From contig NZ_CP084754.1 in the NCBI RefSeq assembly GCF_020535545.1, positions 62,001 to 126,000 on the forward strand: DNA of 64,000 nt, read 5' to 3'. Numbering within the stretch: position 1 is the stretch's first letter; every line of letters begins with the position of its first letter. This stretch comes from Roseateles sp. XES5. GTDB taxonomy: Bacteria > Pseudomonadota > Alphaproteobacteria > Rhizobiales > Rhizobiaceae. Shown in pieces: positions 17,960 through 26,739 of this stretch. The position numbers and the translations under genes are program-made. The notes under the pieces were generated by a model that worked only from the letters and a program-made list of their open reading frames with translations, did not search any database and was not told where the DNA came from.

Positions 17960-19113
17960 GCGGAAAACTCCGCCCGAATGCCGGCCGTATGTTCGCCGAT
18001 GCGCGGGGCCGCCCTTCCTCCCGCTGGACGGCGGCCGTCGACCCTCACCGGGCAGCGTGTCGTGCCGATGGAAACATCATCCTCGCGCGTCACGGTCTGC
18101 AGCATGTCGAGAATGCGGAAGCCTTCGCTCGCCAGCAGCTCCGGCCATTCCAGCACCTTGGCGCACCAGATATCGGCCGGCTCCAGTACCGCGAGCCAAT
18201 GTTCGACCGTCTCCTCACCGATGCGCGCGGCGATGATGCGCTTGATTGCATCGCGCTCGGTGAACCAGGCCTTGGCATCGTCGCGATAGGGCGAGAGCGC
18301 CGCGATGCCCAGCAGATCCTGCAGGCGGCCGAGCGGCGTCATGGCGATGGCGAGATACCCATCCCTGGCCGGATAGACGCCGTAGGGCGCGGAGAGATAG
18401 GCATGGGCACTGCGGAAATCCGAGCGTTTTGGCCGGCGGCCGCCGTCGTTGAGATGGGTCGTCAGGACCTCGAACTGGAAGTCGACGAGGCTTTCGAGCA
18501 GGCTCGTCTGGATATGGGCGCCCTTGCCGGAGATACCCCGCCGCACCAGCGCGGCGAGAACGCCCTGGCAGGCATTGGCCCCAGCCAGCATGTCGGCCAC
18601 CGCGAGGCCGAAGGGCACCGGCCCCTGCGCCTCGTCGCCGTTCAGCCACATCAGGCCGGAACGCGCCTGCGCCAGGAGATCCTGCCCCGGCCGCATGACC
18701 CAGGGCCCCTCCTCGCCATAGCCGCTGATCGAGGCATAGACGATGGCGGGGTTGATCGCCTTCACCGCTTCGTAGTCGAGGCCGAGGCGTTCGATGACGC
18801 CGGGGCGGAAATTCTGGATGAGCACGTCGGCCTTGGCGAGCAGCCGACGCAGGAAGGCGAGATCGTCCGGGTTCTTCAGGTCGATGCCGAGGCTTTCCTT
18901 GCCGCGGTTGATGGCATGGAAGAGCGTGGAATCGCCGCCGACTTCCGTGTCGCTGAGATAGAGCCGGCGGGAGAGGTCGCCGCCGTCCGGCCGCTCGACC
19001 TTGATGACGCGCGCGCCGAGATCGGCAAGACGCAGCGAGCAATAGGGACCGGAAAGAAACTGGCTCATGTCGACCACGGTCAAACCGGCCAGCAGTCCGC
19101 TGTCGTCTTGCAT
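17956..19113 (-). CDS. CaiB/BaiF CoA-transferase family protein
   Basis: This 385-residue family III CoA-transferase has the N-terminal pattern LAGLTVVDMSQFLSGPYCSLRLADLGARVIKVERPDGGD. Asp145 in RPGQDLLAQARSG is the expected catalytic aspartate that forms the acyl anhydride. Family III enzymes move CoA between carboxylates such as formate, oxalate, succinate or carnitine. With MaoC in the same region it hints at a CoA-thioester route for an acid product of sugar breakdown. It is translationally coupled to the leaderless binding-protein gene downstream. A TCATATATGA palindrome lies about 40 bp upstream. Confidence 0.9.
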   Translation of the reverse strand: MQDDSGLLAGLTVVDMSQFLSGPYCSLRLADLGARVIKVERPDGGDLSRRLYLSDTEVGGDSTLFHAINRGKESLGIDLKNPDDLAFLRRLLAKADVLIQNFRPGVIERLGLDYEAVKAINPAIVYASISGYGEEGPWVMRPGQDLLAQARSGLMWLNGDEAQGPVPFGLAVADMLAGANACQGVLAALVRRGISGKGAHIQTSLLESLVDFQFEVLTTHLNDGGRRPKRSDFRSAHAYLSAPYGVYPARDGYLAIAMTPLGRLQDLLGIAALSPYRDDAKAWFTERDAIKRIIAARIGEETVEHWLAVLEPADIWCAKVLEWPELLASEGFRILDMLQTVTREDDVSIGTTRCPVRVDGRRPAGGRAAPRIGEHTAGIRAEFSA

Positions 19114-19148
19114 GCCTCCTCCTTGGAATTCTTATTTAAATCTATGCT

Positions 19149-19158
19149 TCATATATGA
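19149..19158. promoter_or_regulatory. TCATATATGA palindrome, candidate IclR site
   Basis: A perfect 10-bp palindrome in the promoter region of the CoA-transferase gene. The longer string TTCATATATGAGA (19148-19160) resembles the TTCATATAC arms at 15931 and 16006, which suggests common regulation. Confidence 0.4.
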
Positions 19159-19185
19159 GAGTACACAGACAGCTTGTCAACGACG

Positions 19186-19218
19186 AACGACGCCGGCAGC
19201 AGAGCCGCCGGCGTCGTT
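19186..19218 (-). terminator. Hairpin terminator of the ferredoxin reductase gene
   Basis: A perfect 12-bp stem (19186-19197 with 19207-19218) with a 9-base loop lies 23 bp past the reductase stop on the minus strand. Its downstream flank reads CGTCGTTGAC, with no long T-run. Confidence 0.6.
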
Positions 19219-19240
19219 GCCTGTTTCGCGGTGGGAAGGG

Positions 19241-20443
19241 TCAGATCAGGCTTTTCAGGTCGAAGGCACTGTCGGCCACCTGTTCCGGCAGGGGCGAACG
19301 GCCTGCCTCGATCAGGCGCTTGCCGACCATATAGCTGCGCGGCTCGTTCATGGCGTCGACGGCGAGCAGCGTGTCGCCGCGGTAATACCAGTGGGAGCGC
19401 GCCTTCTCGCTTGCGCCGGGGCGCGTCACCACGCGGTCGAAAGCCATGTTCAACCCGGCGATCTGCAGCTTGACATCGTACTGGTCGGACCAGAACCAGG
19501 GCTTCGGCACATAGTCCGCCTCCGCGCCCAGCATATTGGCGGCAACCGCTTCGGCCTGGTCGATGGCGTTCTGCACGCTTTCCAGCCGGATCATCTGGCC
19601 GCGATAGGGCAGGCGCGCGCAGTCGCCGGCCGCCCAGATGGCGGCATCGCTCGTGCGCCCATGCGCATCGACGAGAATGCCGCCGTCGCAAGCAAGACCT
19701 GCCGCCGCCGCCAGCCCGTCATTGGCCGCGACGCCGATGCCGACGATGACGAAATCGACCTCGCGGCGCGAGCCGTCCGACAGCCCCACCGTGATCGCCT
19801 CCCCGCGCGACAGCCCGGCTAGCCCTGCCCCTTCCAGGATCTCGACGCCGTTGCCGGCATGAAGACCCCGGAAATAATCCGACGTCTCCGGCGCGGCGAC
19901 GCGCTGGAGGATGCGGGGCGCCGCCTCGATCAGCGTCACCTTGAGGCCAAGCTTGGCCGCCACCGCCGCCGCCTCGAGCCCGATATAGCCGCCACCGACG
20001 ACCAGCACACGCCGCCCCGCCTCAAACTCCGGTGCCATGCGATCGACATCGGCAAGGTTGCGCACGACATAGACGCCGGGCAGGTCGCCGCCGAGCGCCG
20101 CCGGAAGCGCGCGCGGCGTCGCGCCTGTCGTCAGCGCCAGCTGGTCGTAGGAAAGCAGCTCTTCGCCGAAGCGGATCTGCCGCATGGCCGGATCGATGGC
20201 ATCGACCTTCCGGCCGAGATGCAGGGAAATGTCGTTGTCGGCATAGAAGCGCTCGGGCCGCAGGTGCAATTGCTCCAGCGTCATTTCCTTCATCAGATAT
20301 TTCTTGGAAAGCGGTGGACGCTGATAGGGCAGCGTGTCCTCCTCGCCGATCAGCGTGATCCGCCCGCCGAAGCCGAGGCCGCGCAGCTTTGCCGCCAGCG
20401 ACGAGCCGGCCTGCCCGGCCCCCAGGATCGCAATATGGTTCAT
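19241..20443 (-). CDS. NAD(P)/FAD-dependent ferredoxin reductase
   Basis: This 400-residue flavoprotein resembles putidaredoxin/rhodocoxin reductases. It has an FAD Rossmann motif (GAGQAG, residues 8-13), LPYQRPPLSKKYL, the NADH motif VVGGGYIGLEAAA (about 148-160), the second FAD motif AAGDCARLPYRG, and the C-terminal interface domain with WFWSDQYDVKLQIAG. Such enzymes pass electrons from NADH to a 2Fe-2S ferredoxin, and a matching ferredoxin gene lies at 28826. No oxygenase or P450 is visible nearby. The start at 20443 was chosen for its GGGAGGAAGG ribosome site; the long upstream open frame is a shadow. Confidence 0.92.
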   Translation of the reverse strand: MNHIAILGAGQAGSSLAAKLRGLGFGGRITLIGEEDTLPYQRPPLSKKYLMKEMTLEQLHLRPERFYADNDISLHLGRKVDAIDPAMRQIRFGEELLSYDQLALTTGATPRALPAALGGDLPGVYVVRNLADVDRMAPEFEAGRRVLVVGGGYIGLEAAAVAAKLGLKVTLIEAAPRILQRVAAPETSDYFRGLHAGNGVEILEGAGLAGLSRGEAITVGLSDGSRREVDFVIVGIGVAANDGLAAAAGLACDGGILVDAHGRTSDAAIWAAGDCARLPYRGQMIRLESVQNAIDQAEAVAANMLGAEADYVPKPWFWSDQYDVKLQIAGLNMAFDRVVTRPGASEKARSHWYYRGDTLLAVDAMNEPRSYMVGKRLIEAGRSPLPEQVADSAFDLKSLI

Positions 20444-20493
20444 GCCTTCCTCCCCTTCGTTTCTGCCTGCGTCACACCTGTGCGGGAATTGCT

Positions 20494-21456
20494 CTAGGCC
20501 ACCTTGTTCTCCGGCACCCTGCCGAGGAAAAAGGCCTCCAGATTGTCGAGCGCCGTCATGCCCATTCCCTCGCGCGCGGCGCGGGTCGCCGAGCCGAGAT
20601 GCGGCAGCAGCACGACATCGTCGCGCTCGCGCAGCGCCGCCGGCACGGCAGGCTCGAATTCGTAAACATCGAGTGCCGCTCCGGCGATCTGCCGGCTTTC
20701 GAGCGCGCGGATCAGCGCCGCCTCGTCGACCACCTCGCCGCGCGAGACATTGATGAGATGCGTATGCGGCCGCATCAGCGCGAAGGCGTGCGCGTCGATC
20801 AGATGGCGCGTCTCGCTGCCGCCGGGAACGGTCAGCACGATGAAATCGGCGCGCTGCAGCAGATCGTCGAGCGGCACCTGTTCCGCCTCCACGCCCGGCA
20901 CCGCCTTCGGCGACCGGTTGTGGAACAGCACCCGCATGCCGAAACCGGCCGCGGCGCGGCGGGCCACCTCCTGCCCGATGCGCCCCATGCCGACAATGCC
21001 GACCGTGCTGCCGTAAACGTCCTGGCCGAGAAGCTGCACCGGATGCCAGCCCTGCCACGTGCCGGAGCGCACCAGCCGCTCGCCCTCGCCCGCGCGGCGC
21101 GCGGTCATCAGAAGAAGCAGCATGGCGATATCGGCGGTCGGCCCGGTAACGGCGCCCGGCGTATTGGTGACGGCGATGCCCGCGCCCGCGGCGGCGGCAA
21201 GATCGATATGGCTTACCCCGACGCCGAAATTGGCGAGGATCCGGCAGCGCGGCGCGGGCGCGCCGGCAAAGACGTCAGATGAAAAAACATCGCCAAGCGA
21301 GGGCAGGATCGCGTCGTGGTCGCGGAGCGCGGCGGAAAGATCGGCGGCGGTCGTCGGGCCGGTTTCCTTGCGGATCGTCAGGTCGAAAAGCGCTGCCGCG
21401 CGCGCATGGACGGGCTCCGGCAGGGGCCGGGTGATCAGCAGGCGCGGTCGTCTCAT
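20494..21456 (-). CDS. D-2-hydroxyacid dehydrogenase family protein
   Basis: The 320-residue protein has the D-isomer-specific 2-hydroxyacid dehydrogenase layout: NFGVGVSHIDLAAA, the Rossmann motif GIVGMGRIGQEVA (about residues 153-165), and the catalytic Arg in NVSRGEVVDE. The Glu lies in the following segment and the His in LLPHLGSAT. It resembles glyoxylate/hydroxypyruvate reductases (GhrB group) and should interconvert a 2-oxo acid and its D-hydroxy acid. The NADP-preferring residue FHNRS follows the second strand. It lies 50 bp upstream of the ferredoxin reductase on the same strand and is divergent from the creatininase operon. Confidence 0.9.
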   Translation of the reverse strand: MRRPRLLITRPLPEPVHARAAALFDLTIRKETGPTTAADLSAALRDHDAILPSLGDVFSSDVFAGAPAPRCRILANFGVGVSHIDLAAAAGAGIAVTNTPGAVTGPTADIAMLLLLMTARRAGEGERLVRSGTWQGWHPVQLLGQDVYGSTVGIVGMGRIGQEVARRAAAGFGMRVLFHNRSPKAVPGVEAEQVPLDDLLQRADFIVLTVPGGSETRHLIDAHAFALMRPHTHLINVSRGEVVDEAALIRALESRQIAGAALDVYEFEPAVPAALRERDDVVLLPHLGSATRAAREGMGMTALDNLEAFFLGRVPENKVA

Positions 21457-21568
21457 AAGTCCCTCCCAGACCCTGTTCCAGTCGCCCTCCCGGCGGCCGG
21501 AAATCACGAATAAACATGATGATAATCAAAAGCTTATCGTAACATCCGGGAATATCATACCAAATAGT

Positions 21569-21584
21569 TTGACCATTTGCTATG
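21569..21584. promoter_or_regulatory. RutR-like half-site in the divergent promoter
   Basis: TTGACCA at 21569-21575 matches one arm of the known RutR box (TTGACCAnnTGGTCAA). The second arm here is degenerate (TGCTATG). A wider inverted repeat, ATAG at 21564-21567 with CTAT at 21580-21583, is centred on the same place. The RutR-like TetR gene at 27806 makes it a reasonable operator candidate, not a proven one. Confidence 0.35.
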
Positions 21585-21623
21585 AATTTGTTTATCTAAC
21601 CTCGGAGGAAGAGGAGGAGCAAG

Positions 21624-21677
21624 ATGGAGTTTCTGTCAGCAACAGGTATCCCTGGCGGCACGGAGGCTTCGCGATGA
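21624..21677 (+). CDS. Possible 17-residue leader peptide coupled to creatininase
   Basis: An ATG at 21624 follows the strong ribosome site GGAGGAAGAGGAGG and opens a 17-codon frame (MEFLSATGIPGGTEASR) that ends with TGA at 21675-21677. The TGA overlaps the ATG of the creatininase gene (ATGA at 21674-21677). The ribosome site is better than that of the creatininase itself, so initiation here followed by translational coupling is likely. No conserved family is known to match it. Confidence 0.4.
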   Translation: MEFLSATGIPGGTEASR

Positions 21678-22474
21678 AGCGCTTCTGGGCCGACTATTCC
21701 AGCCGCGATTTCGCCGCGCTCGACCGCGATCGCATCATCGCCGTCCTGCCCATCGGGGCCATCGAACAACACGGGCCGCACCTGCCCATGTCCGTCGACA
21801 GCTGTACGGTCGACGGGGTGGCCCGCCGCCTCGCCAGGGCCCTGCCGGAGGACAGTCCGGTGCTGTTCCTGCCGACGCAGGCCGTCTGCAAGAGCGACGA
21901 GCACATCGACTATCCCGGCACGCTCACCCTTTCGGCGGAAACGCTGATCCGCGTCCTCACCGAGATCGGCGCCAGCGTGGCGCGTTCGGGCGTGCGCAAA
22001 TTCGTCCTTCTCAACGGCCATGGCGGCAATATCCCGGTCATGGACGTCGTGACCCGCCAGTTGCGCGTCGCGCACGACATGCTGGCCTTCTCCGTCAACT
22101 GGTTCGGCTTCGGCATGCCCGACGGCATCTATTCCGACATCGAGCGCACCCACGGCATCCATGCCGGCGACATGGAAACCTCGGTCATGCTGGCGCTCGA
22201 CCCCGGCAACGTGAACATGACGGCCGCCCGCGACTTCCGCTCGCGCGGCCAGGACCTTTTCGAAACCTATCGTCATCTCGGCCTTGGTCGCGGCGCAAAG
22301 CCCGGCTGGAAGACGCAGGACTTCAGCACCGCCGGCGCCTGCGGCGAAGCGCACCTCGCCACCGCCGCCAAGGGCGAGGCGACCCTCGACCACGCCATCG
22401 TCCGCCTCGTCGAGGCCATGGCGGAAATCGACAGCCTGCCGGCCGACTGGCTGGACAGAAAACCGGAGTGGTAG
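21674..22474 (+). CDS. Creatininase family amidohydrolase
   Basis: The 266-residue protein has the creatininase metal site: Glu31, His33 and Asp42 in GAIEQHGPHLPMSVD, His116 in LLNGHGGNIPVM and Glu168 in HAGDMETSVML. Members hydrolyse cyclic amides such as creatinine, or deformylate pyrimidine-like products (FAPy-type deformylase). Together with the cytosine-deaminase-like enzyme and RidA downstream it suggests opening of an N-heterocycle. It leads a plus-strand operon, with the importer ATPase starting 1 base after its stop. The frame is open far upstream, but the protein pattern begins at MKRFW. Confidence 0.88.
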   Translation: MKRFWADYSSRDFAALDRDRIIAVLPIGAIEQHGPHLPMSVDSCTVDGVARRLARALPEDSPVLFLPTQAVCKSDEHIDYPGTLTLSAETLIRVLTEIGASVARSGVRKFVLLNGHGGNIPVMDVVTRQLRVAHDMLAFSVNWFGFGMPDGIYSDIERTHGIHAGDMETSVMLALDPGNVNMTAARDFRSRGQDLFETYRHLGLGRGAKPGWKTQDFSTAGACGEAHLATAAKGEATLDHAIVRLVEAMAEIDSLPADWLDRKPEW

Positions 22475-22475
22475 C

Positions 22476-23300
22476 ATGAACGCGGCAAGCCCCCTCCCCA
22501 AGGCCGCCGGCCTGACCGAAAGCCCCGTCCTCATCGACATGAAGGACGTCTCCAAGCGCTTCGCCAACGGCACGGTGGCGCTGCGCGGCATGTCGCTGCA
22601 GATCCGCAACGGCGAGTTCGTCTCCTTCCTCGGCCCGTCCGGCTGCGGCAAGAGCACCGCGCTGAAGATGGTTTCCGGCCTGCTGTCGTTTTCCTCGGGC
22701 TCGATCACCGTCAACGGCCATCCGGCCGGCGAAAGCCCGCATGGCAGCGATATCGGCTATGTCTTCCAGGAGGCGACGCTGATGCCCTGGGCGACGGTCT
22801 TCGACAACGTCTTCCTGCCGCTGAAGCTGCAGGGCCTCGGCAAGGGCGAAGCGAAGGCCCGCGTGGAAGAGGCGCTCTCCATGGTCGGGCTTGCCAATTT
22901 CGCCCGTTCCTATCCGCGCGAACTTTCGGGCGGCATGAAGATGCGCGTCTCCATCGCCCGCGCGATGGTGACGAAGCCGAAGCTGCTGCTGATGGACGAA
23001 CCCTTCGCGGCGCTCGACGAGATGACGCGCTCCAAGCTCAACGACGAGGTGCTGGGCCTCTGGCGCTCGCACGGGCTGACGGTGATCTTCGTCACCCACT
23101 CGGTCTTCGAGTCCGTCTATCTGTCCAGCCGCGTCGTGGTCATGGCCGCACGCCCCGGCCGCGTGGTGCACGACATCGCGCTGCCCGGCGCCGAGACCCG
23201 GACGAGCGCCTACCGCATGACATCCGAGTACACCGAGAACTGCCGTCTGGTCAGCAACGCGCTCGAAGGGACCATGGACCATGTCGATCTCAACCATTGA
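22476..23300 (+). CDS. ABC transporter ATP-binding protein (TauB/SsuB type)
   Basis: This 274-residue ATPase has Walker A GPSGCGKST, a Q-loop in VFQEATLMPWATV, the signature LSGGMKMRVSIARA, Walker B LLLMDEPFAALDE and switch His VTHSVFES. These sequences are typical of the nitrate/sulfonate/taurine/pyrimidine importer family. It works with the permease that overlaps it by 20 bp and the binding protein at 26740. Cargo is probably the ring compound processed by the enclosed hydrolases. Confidence 0.94.
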   Translation: MNAASPLPKAAGLTESPVLIDMKDVSKRFANGTVALRGMSLQIRNGEFVSFLGPSGCGKSTALKMVSGLLSFSSGSITVNGHPAGESPHGSDIGYVFQEATLMPWATVFDNVFLPLKLQGLGKGEAKARVEEALSMVGLANFARSYPRELSGGMKMRVSIARAMVTKPKLLLMDEPFAALDEMTRSKLNDEVLGLWRSHGLTVIFVTHSVFESVYLSSRVVVMAARPGRVVHDIALPGAETRTSAYRMTSEYTENCRLVSNALEGTMDHVDLNH

Positions 23301-24135
23301 TCCGGCTGCCGCCGACAGCGAAATCGTCGATCCGCGCATCCTTTTCGAACGCCGCGAGCGGCGCCTGCGCGTCATCATGCCCATCGTCTCGATCCTCGCG
23401 GTCCTCTGTCTGTGGGAATTCCTCGTCTGGTACAACGAGGTGCCGCACTATCTCATCCCCGCGCCGAGCCTGATCGCCAAGACGCTGGTGCAGGACTGGT
23501 CCTCGCTGATGCAGAGCGCGGCCTTCACGGTGAAGCTGACGCTGCTGTCGCTGAGCCTTGCGATCATCGGCGGCGTACTGCTCGGCATGCTCTTCGCGCT
23601 GTCGCGCACGGTGGAAATGTGTCTCTTCCCGTTCGCCGTCATCCTGCAGGTAACGCCGATCATCGCCATCGCACCGCTGATCCTCATCTATGTCAGCAAC
23701 ACCTTCTTCGCGCTGCTCATCTGCGCCTGGATCGTCGCCTTCTTCCCGATCCTGTCGAACACGGCGATCGGCCTGCGCAGCGCCGACCATAACCTGCGCG
23801 ACATGTTCCGCCTCTACCAGGCGACGCCCTGGCAGCGCCTGCGCTATCTGCTGATCCCCTCGGCGCTGCCCTATTTCATGGCGGCCCTGAAGATCGCCGG
23901 CGGTCTCTCGCTGATCGGCGCGGTCGTCGCCGAATTCGTCGCCGGCACGGCGGGCCAGAACACCGGCCTTGCCTCGCGCATCCTCGAATCGAGCTTCCGC
24001 AACGAAATCCCGCGCATGTTCGCCGCGCTGTTCCTCGTCTCGGTGCTCGGCGTCGGCATCTTCCTCGTCACGTCCTGGCTGTCGAACCTCGTGCTCGGCC
24101 ACTGGCACGAAAGCGAAATCAAGCGCGAGACGTGA
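23281..24135 (+). CDS. ABC transporter permease (TauC/SsuC type)
   Basis: This 284-residue permease has about six helices. The coupling loop contains NLRDMFRLYQATPWQRLRYLLIPSALPYFMAALK, and the next segment SLIGAVVAEFVAGTAGQNTGLASRI is the hallmark of the family. Its ATG lies inside the end of the ATPase gene, and its own TGA overlaps the GTG start of the amidohydrolase gene, so the three are translationally coupled. The N-terminus carries about 35 charged residues before the first helix. Confidence 0.92.
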   Translation: MSISTIDPAAADSEIVDPRILFERRERRLRVIMPIVSILAVLCLWEFLVWYNEVPHYLIPAPSLIAKTLVQDWSSLMQSAAFTVKLTLLSLSLAIIGGVLLGMLFALSRTVEMCLFPFAVILQVTPIIAIAPLILIYVSNTFFALLICAWIVAFFPILSNTAIGLRSADHNLRDMFRLYQATPWQRLRYLLIPSALPYFMAALKIAGGLSLIGAVVAEFVAGTAGQNTGLASRILESSFRNEIPRMFAALFLVSVLGVGIFLVTSWLSNLVLGHWHESEIKRET

Positions 24136-25352
24136 GCGCCATGCGGACCGCTGACAACACCATCGCCGATGCCGGCGCCGGCGGAGCGCGCCTTGCCGGC
24201 GTCCGTATCGCCGGCCGGGACGGCCATTGGGATATCGCCATCCGGGGCGGCCGCATCGCGGCCCTCGATCCCTCCACGGAGAGGGACGGCGGCCTCGTCC
24301 TGCCGCTGATGGCCGATATCCACACCCATCTCGACAAGACCTTTACCGCGTCGCGCATGCCGGCCCGCGCCACCTCGCTGTTCCATGCCATCGAAATGAT
24401 GCAGGCCGACGCCGCGCGCTGGGATCATGTCGACCTCACCCTGCGGGCCGGCCGAGGGCTGGACCGGGCATATCGCCACGGCACGGCGCTGATGCGCAGC
24501 CATGTCGACTGGTATGGCGCAACGCCGCCGGCAGGATGGCATGTGCTGCGCGATCTTGCCGGCGAATGGCGGGGCCGCGTCGATCTGGAACTTGCTTCCC
24601 TGACACCGCTCGACCTCTTCGCCGAGGTGGGCGAGGCCATCGCCCGCGAGGTCAAGGCGGCCGGCGGCGTGCTCGGCGCCTTCATCTATCGCAACGACGA
24701 TCTCGAAGCGCGGCTCGCCGCGGTCTTCGACCTTGCCGAAAAGCACGATCTCCCGCTCGATTTCCATGTCGACGAGGGACTGGACATCGAGGCGCGCGGC
24801 ATCGATGCCATCGTGGCAGAGACCGAGCGACGCGGCCTTGCCGGCCGGGTGCTGTGCGGCCATGGCTGCGCGCTATCGGTGCGCGATCCAGACGAGGTCG
24901 CGGGAATTCTCGCCCGCGCGGGCGCCGCAGGCGTCGGCCTCACGGTGCTGCCCGGCTGCAACGCCTATCTCCAGGACGCCAGGGCCGGCCGCACGCCGCG
25001 CCTGCGCGGCCTTGCGCCCCTGCACGAGGCGCGCGCCGCCGGGCTGGAGGTGATGATCGGTTCGGACAATGTGCGCGACGCCTTCTTCCCCTTCGGCGAC
25101 TACGACCTTTTCGACGCCTTCCGCGGCGCGGTCCTCCTCGGCCACCTTCAGCCCGAGGATTGGCTGAACGCGGTGAGCGAGGCGCCGGCCCGCTGGATGG
25201 GCCGGAGCCTGGCGCTTGCCGAGGGCGGCCCCGCCGATTTCATCCGGCTCGACGCCGAGGACCTGACCGATGCCCTGAGCCGCCCCCGTGCCGACCGCGC
25301 GGTCTGGCGCAACGGCCGCATCCTGACCGATCACCAAGGAGAACAGACATGA
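24132..25352 (+). CDS. Cytosine-deaminase-like amidohydrolase
   Basis: This 406-residue protein belongs to the amidohydrolase superfamily of the CodA type. Metal ligands are His64 and His66 in ADIHTHLDKTF, with HVDEGLD, GHGCALS and SDNVRDAFFPFGDYD supplying the later His and Asp. CodA relatives deaminate cytosine, creatinine or isoguanine, and some hydrolyse other ring amides. Its location between the TauC-like permease and the FAD oxidase points to a role in the same catabolic route as the creatininase. The listed start is GTG, overlapping the permease stop; an ATG 9 bases later is also possible. Confidence 0.88.
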   Translation: MSAMRTADNTIADAGAGGARLAGVRIAGRDGHWDIAIRGGRIAALDPSTERDGGLVLPLMADIHTHLDKTFTASRMPARATSLFHAIEMMQADAARWDHVDLTLRAGRGLDRAYRHGTALMRSHVDWYGATPPAGWHVLRDLAGEWRGRVDLELASLTPLDLFAEVGEAIAREVKAAGGVLGAFIYRNDDLEARLAAVFDLAEKHDLPLDFHVDEGLDIEARGIDAIVAETERRGLAGRVLCGHGCALSVRDPDEVAGILARAGAAGVGLTVLPGCNAYLQDARAGRTPRLRGLAPLHEARAAGLEVMIGSDNVRDAFFPFGDYDLFDAFRGAVLLGHLQPEDWLNAVSEAPARWMGRSLALAEGGPADFIRLDAEDLTDALSRPRADRAVWRNGRILTDHQGEQT

Positions 25353-26716
25353 CCGGACACCGCGACTGGGCGTCGATCAAGGCGGCGCTGAACGGCATTC
25401 GCGCCCATGACGACGAGAACTACATCGCCGCACGTTCGCGCGATTACTTCTGGTACAGCCCGATCCTCAACGAGCAGCTGAAAGACAAGCTCGGCGAACT
25501 GATCGTCGTGCCGCAGAACATCGAGGAGGTCGTGCATGTCGCCTCCGTCGTCGCGCGTCACAAGGTTCCGCTGACGCTGCGCGGCGGCGGCACCGGCAAT
25601 TACGGCCAGTGCGTGCCGCTGGAGGGCGGCATCGTCATGGATCTCACCCGTCTCGACCGGGTGATCGAGATCACCGACGGCCATGTGCGCGTCGAAGCGG
25701 GCGCCCGCATCTCGCGGCTCGACGATGCCGCGCACGAGACCGGCCAGGAACTGATGATGTATCCCTCGACGCGCCAGATGGCGACCATCGGCGGTTTCGT
25801 CGCCGGCGGCTCGGGCGGCATCGGCTCGCTGCGCCACGGCATGCTGCGCGATCCCGGCAATCTCACCTATGCCAAGGTCGTCACCGTCGAGCCGGAACCG
25901 CAGGTGATCGAACTCTTCGGCGAGGACGTGCAGAAGGTACAGCACGCCTATGGCACCAACGGCATCGTCGTGGAACTCGGCGTCGGCCTCACCCGCGCGA
26001 CGGACTGGATCCACACCGCGGCGCTTTTCGACGGTTACGATGCCGCGCTGCGCTTTGCCAGCGACGCGCAGGAAAAGGGCCTCGACTGCTACCTGCTGAC
26101 CACCGTCGAGCGCCGCTTCGCGCCCTTCTACAACAAGCTCGGCGATCTCTTCCCGGCCGATCGCGACGCGGTCTTCGCCATGGTCGCGCCGGAGGAAATG
26201 GCCCGCTTCACCGCCGAGGCCGAGGCCCATGGCGGGCGCATCTCCTTTGCCATGAGCAAGCCGGAAATCCGCGCCGCCGGTCTTCAGCCCGCCTATGAAT
26301 GCGGCTGGAACCACACCACGCTGCAGGCCCTCAAGGCCGACAAGAGCTGGACCTATCTCCAGGTCGCCTATCCGCGCCCCTTCGATCCCGAACTGGTGCT
26401 CCGCCAGATGGCCCGCTACGGCGAGGAAATCTACTGGCACCACGAGATGGCGCGCATGGACGGCGAGGTGCAGATCTTCGCCCTGCCGCTGGTGCGCTAT
26501 CGCGGCGAGGAAGCCATGTACAAGCTCATCGCCGAGCTCGAGGAAACGGACGGCTGCACGATCTTCGATCCCCATGTCGTGACCATCGAGGACGGCGGCA
26601 TGAAGCAGATCGACCAGACGCAGATCGAATTCAAGAAACGCGCCGACCCGTATGGCCTGATGAACCCCGGCAAGACCCGGGGCTGGACCGACGGCATGGC
26701 CCGCACCGATATCTGA
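25349..26716 (+). CDS. FAD-binding oxidoreductase (PCMH/VAO type)
   Basis: The 455-residue flavoenzyme has the PCMH-type FAD domain: LIVVPQNIEEVVHVASVVARHKVPLTLRGGGTGNYGQCVPLEGG, the pyrophosphate loop, then GQELMMYPSTRQMATIGGFVAGGSGGIGSLRHG and GTNGIVVELGVGL. The C-terminus ends with DPYGLMNPGKTRGW, as in lactate/glycolate oxidase relatives. It probably oxidises a hydroxy acid or an amine-bearing intermediate; the acceptor is unknown, and the ferredoxin in this cluster is a candidate partner. The ATG overlaps the preceding stop by 4 bases, after AAGGAG. Confidence 0.88.
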   Translation: MTGHRDWASIKAALNGIRAHDDENYIAARSRDYFWYSPILNEQLKDKLGELIVVPQNIEEVVHVASVVARHKVPLTLRGGGTGNYGQCVPLEGGIVMDLTRLDRVIEITDGHVRVEAGARISRLDDAAHETGQELMMYPSTRQMATIGGFVAGGSGGIGSLRHGMLRDPGNLTYAKVVTVEPEPQVIELFGEDVQKVQHAYGTNGIVVELGVGLTRATDWIHTAALFDGYDAALRFASDAQEKGLDCYLLTTVERRFAPFYNKLGDLFPADRDAVFAMVAPEEMARFTAEAEAHGGRISFAMSKPEIRAAGLQPAYECGWNHTTLQALKADKSWTYLQVAYPRPFDPELVLRQMARYGEEIYWHHEMARMDGEVQIFALPLVRYRGEEAMYKLIAELEETDGCTIFDPHVVTIEDGGMKQIDQTQIEFKKRADPYGLMNPGKTRGWTDGMARTDI

Positions 26717-26739
26717 GATAGCAAAAGGGGAGAACTTCC

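Noticed and set aside
24227..26716. 829-residue open frame suggesting an amidohydrolase-oxidase fusion
   Set aside because: The first 370 codons are out of frame with the amidohydrolase gene and lack protein character. The two enzymes are separate genes with a 4-base overlap.
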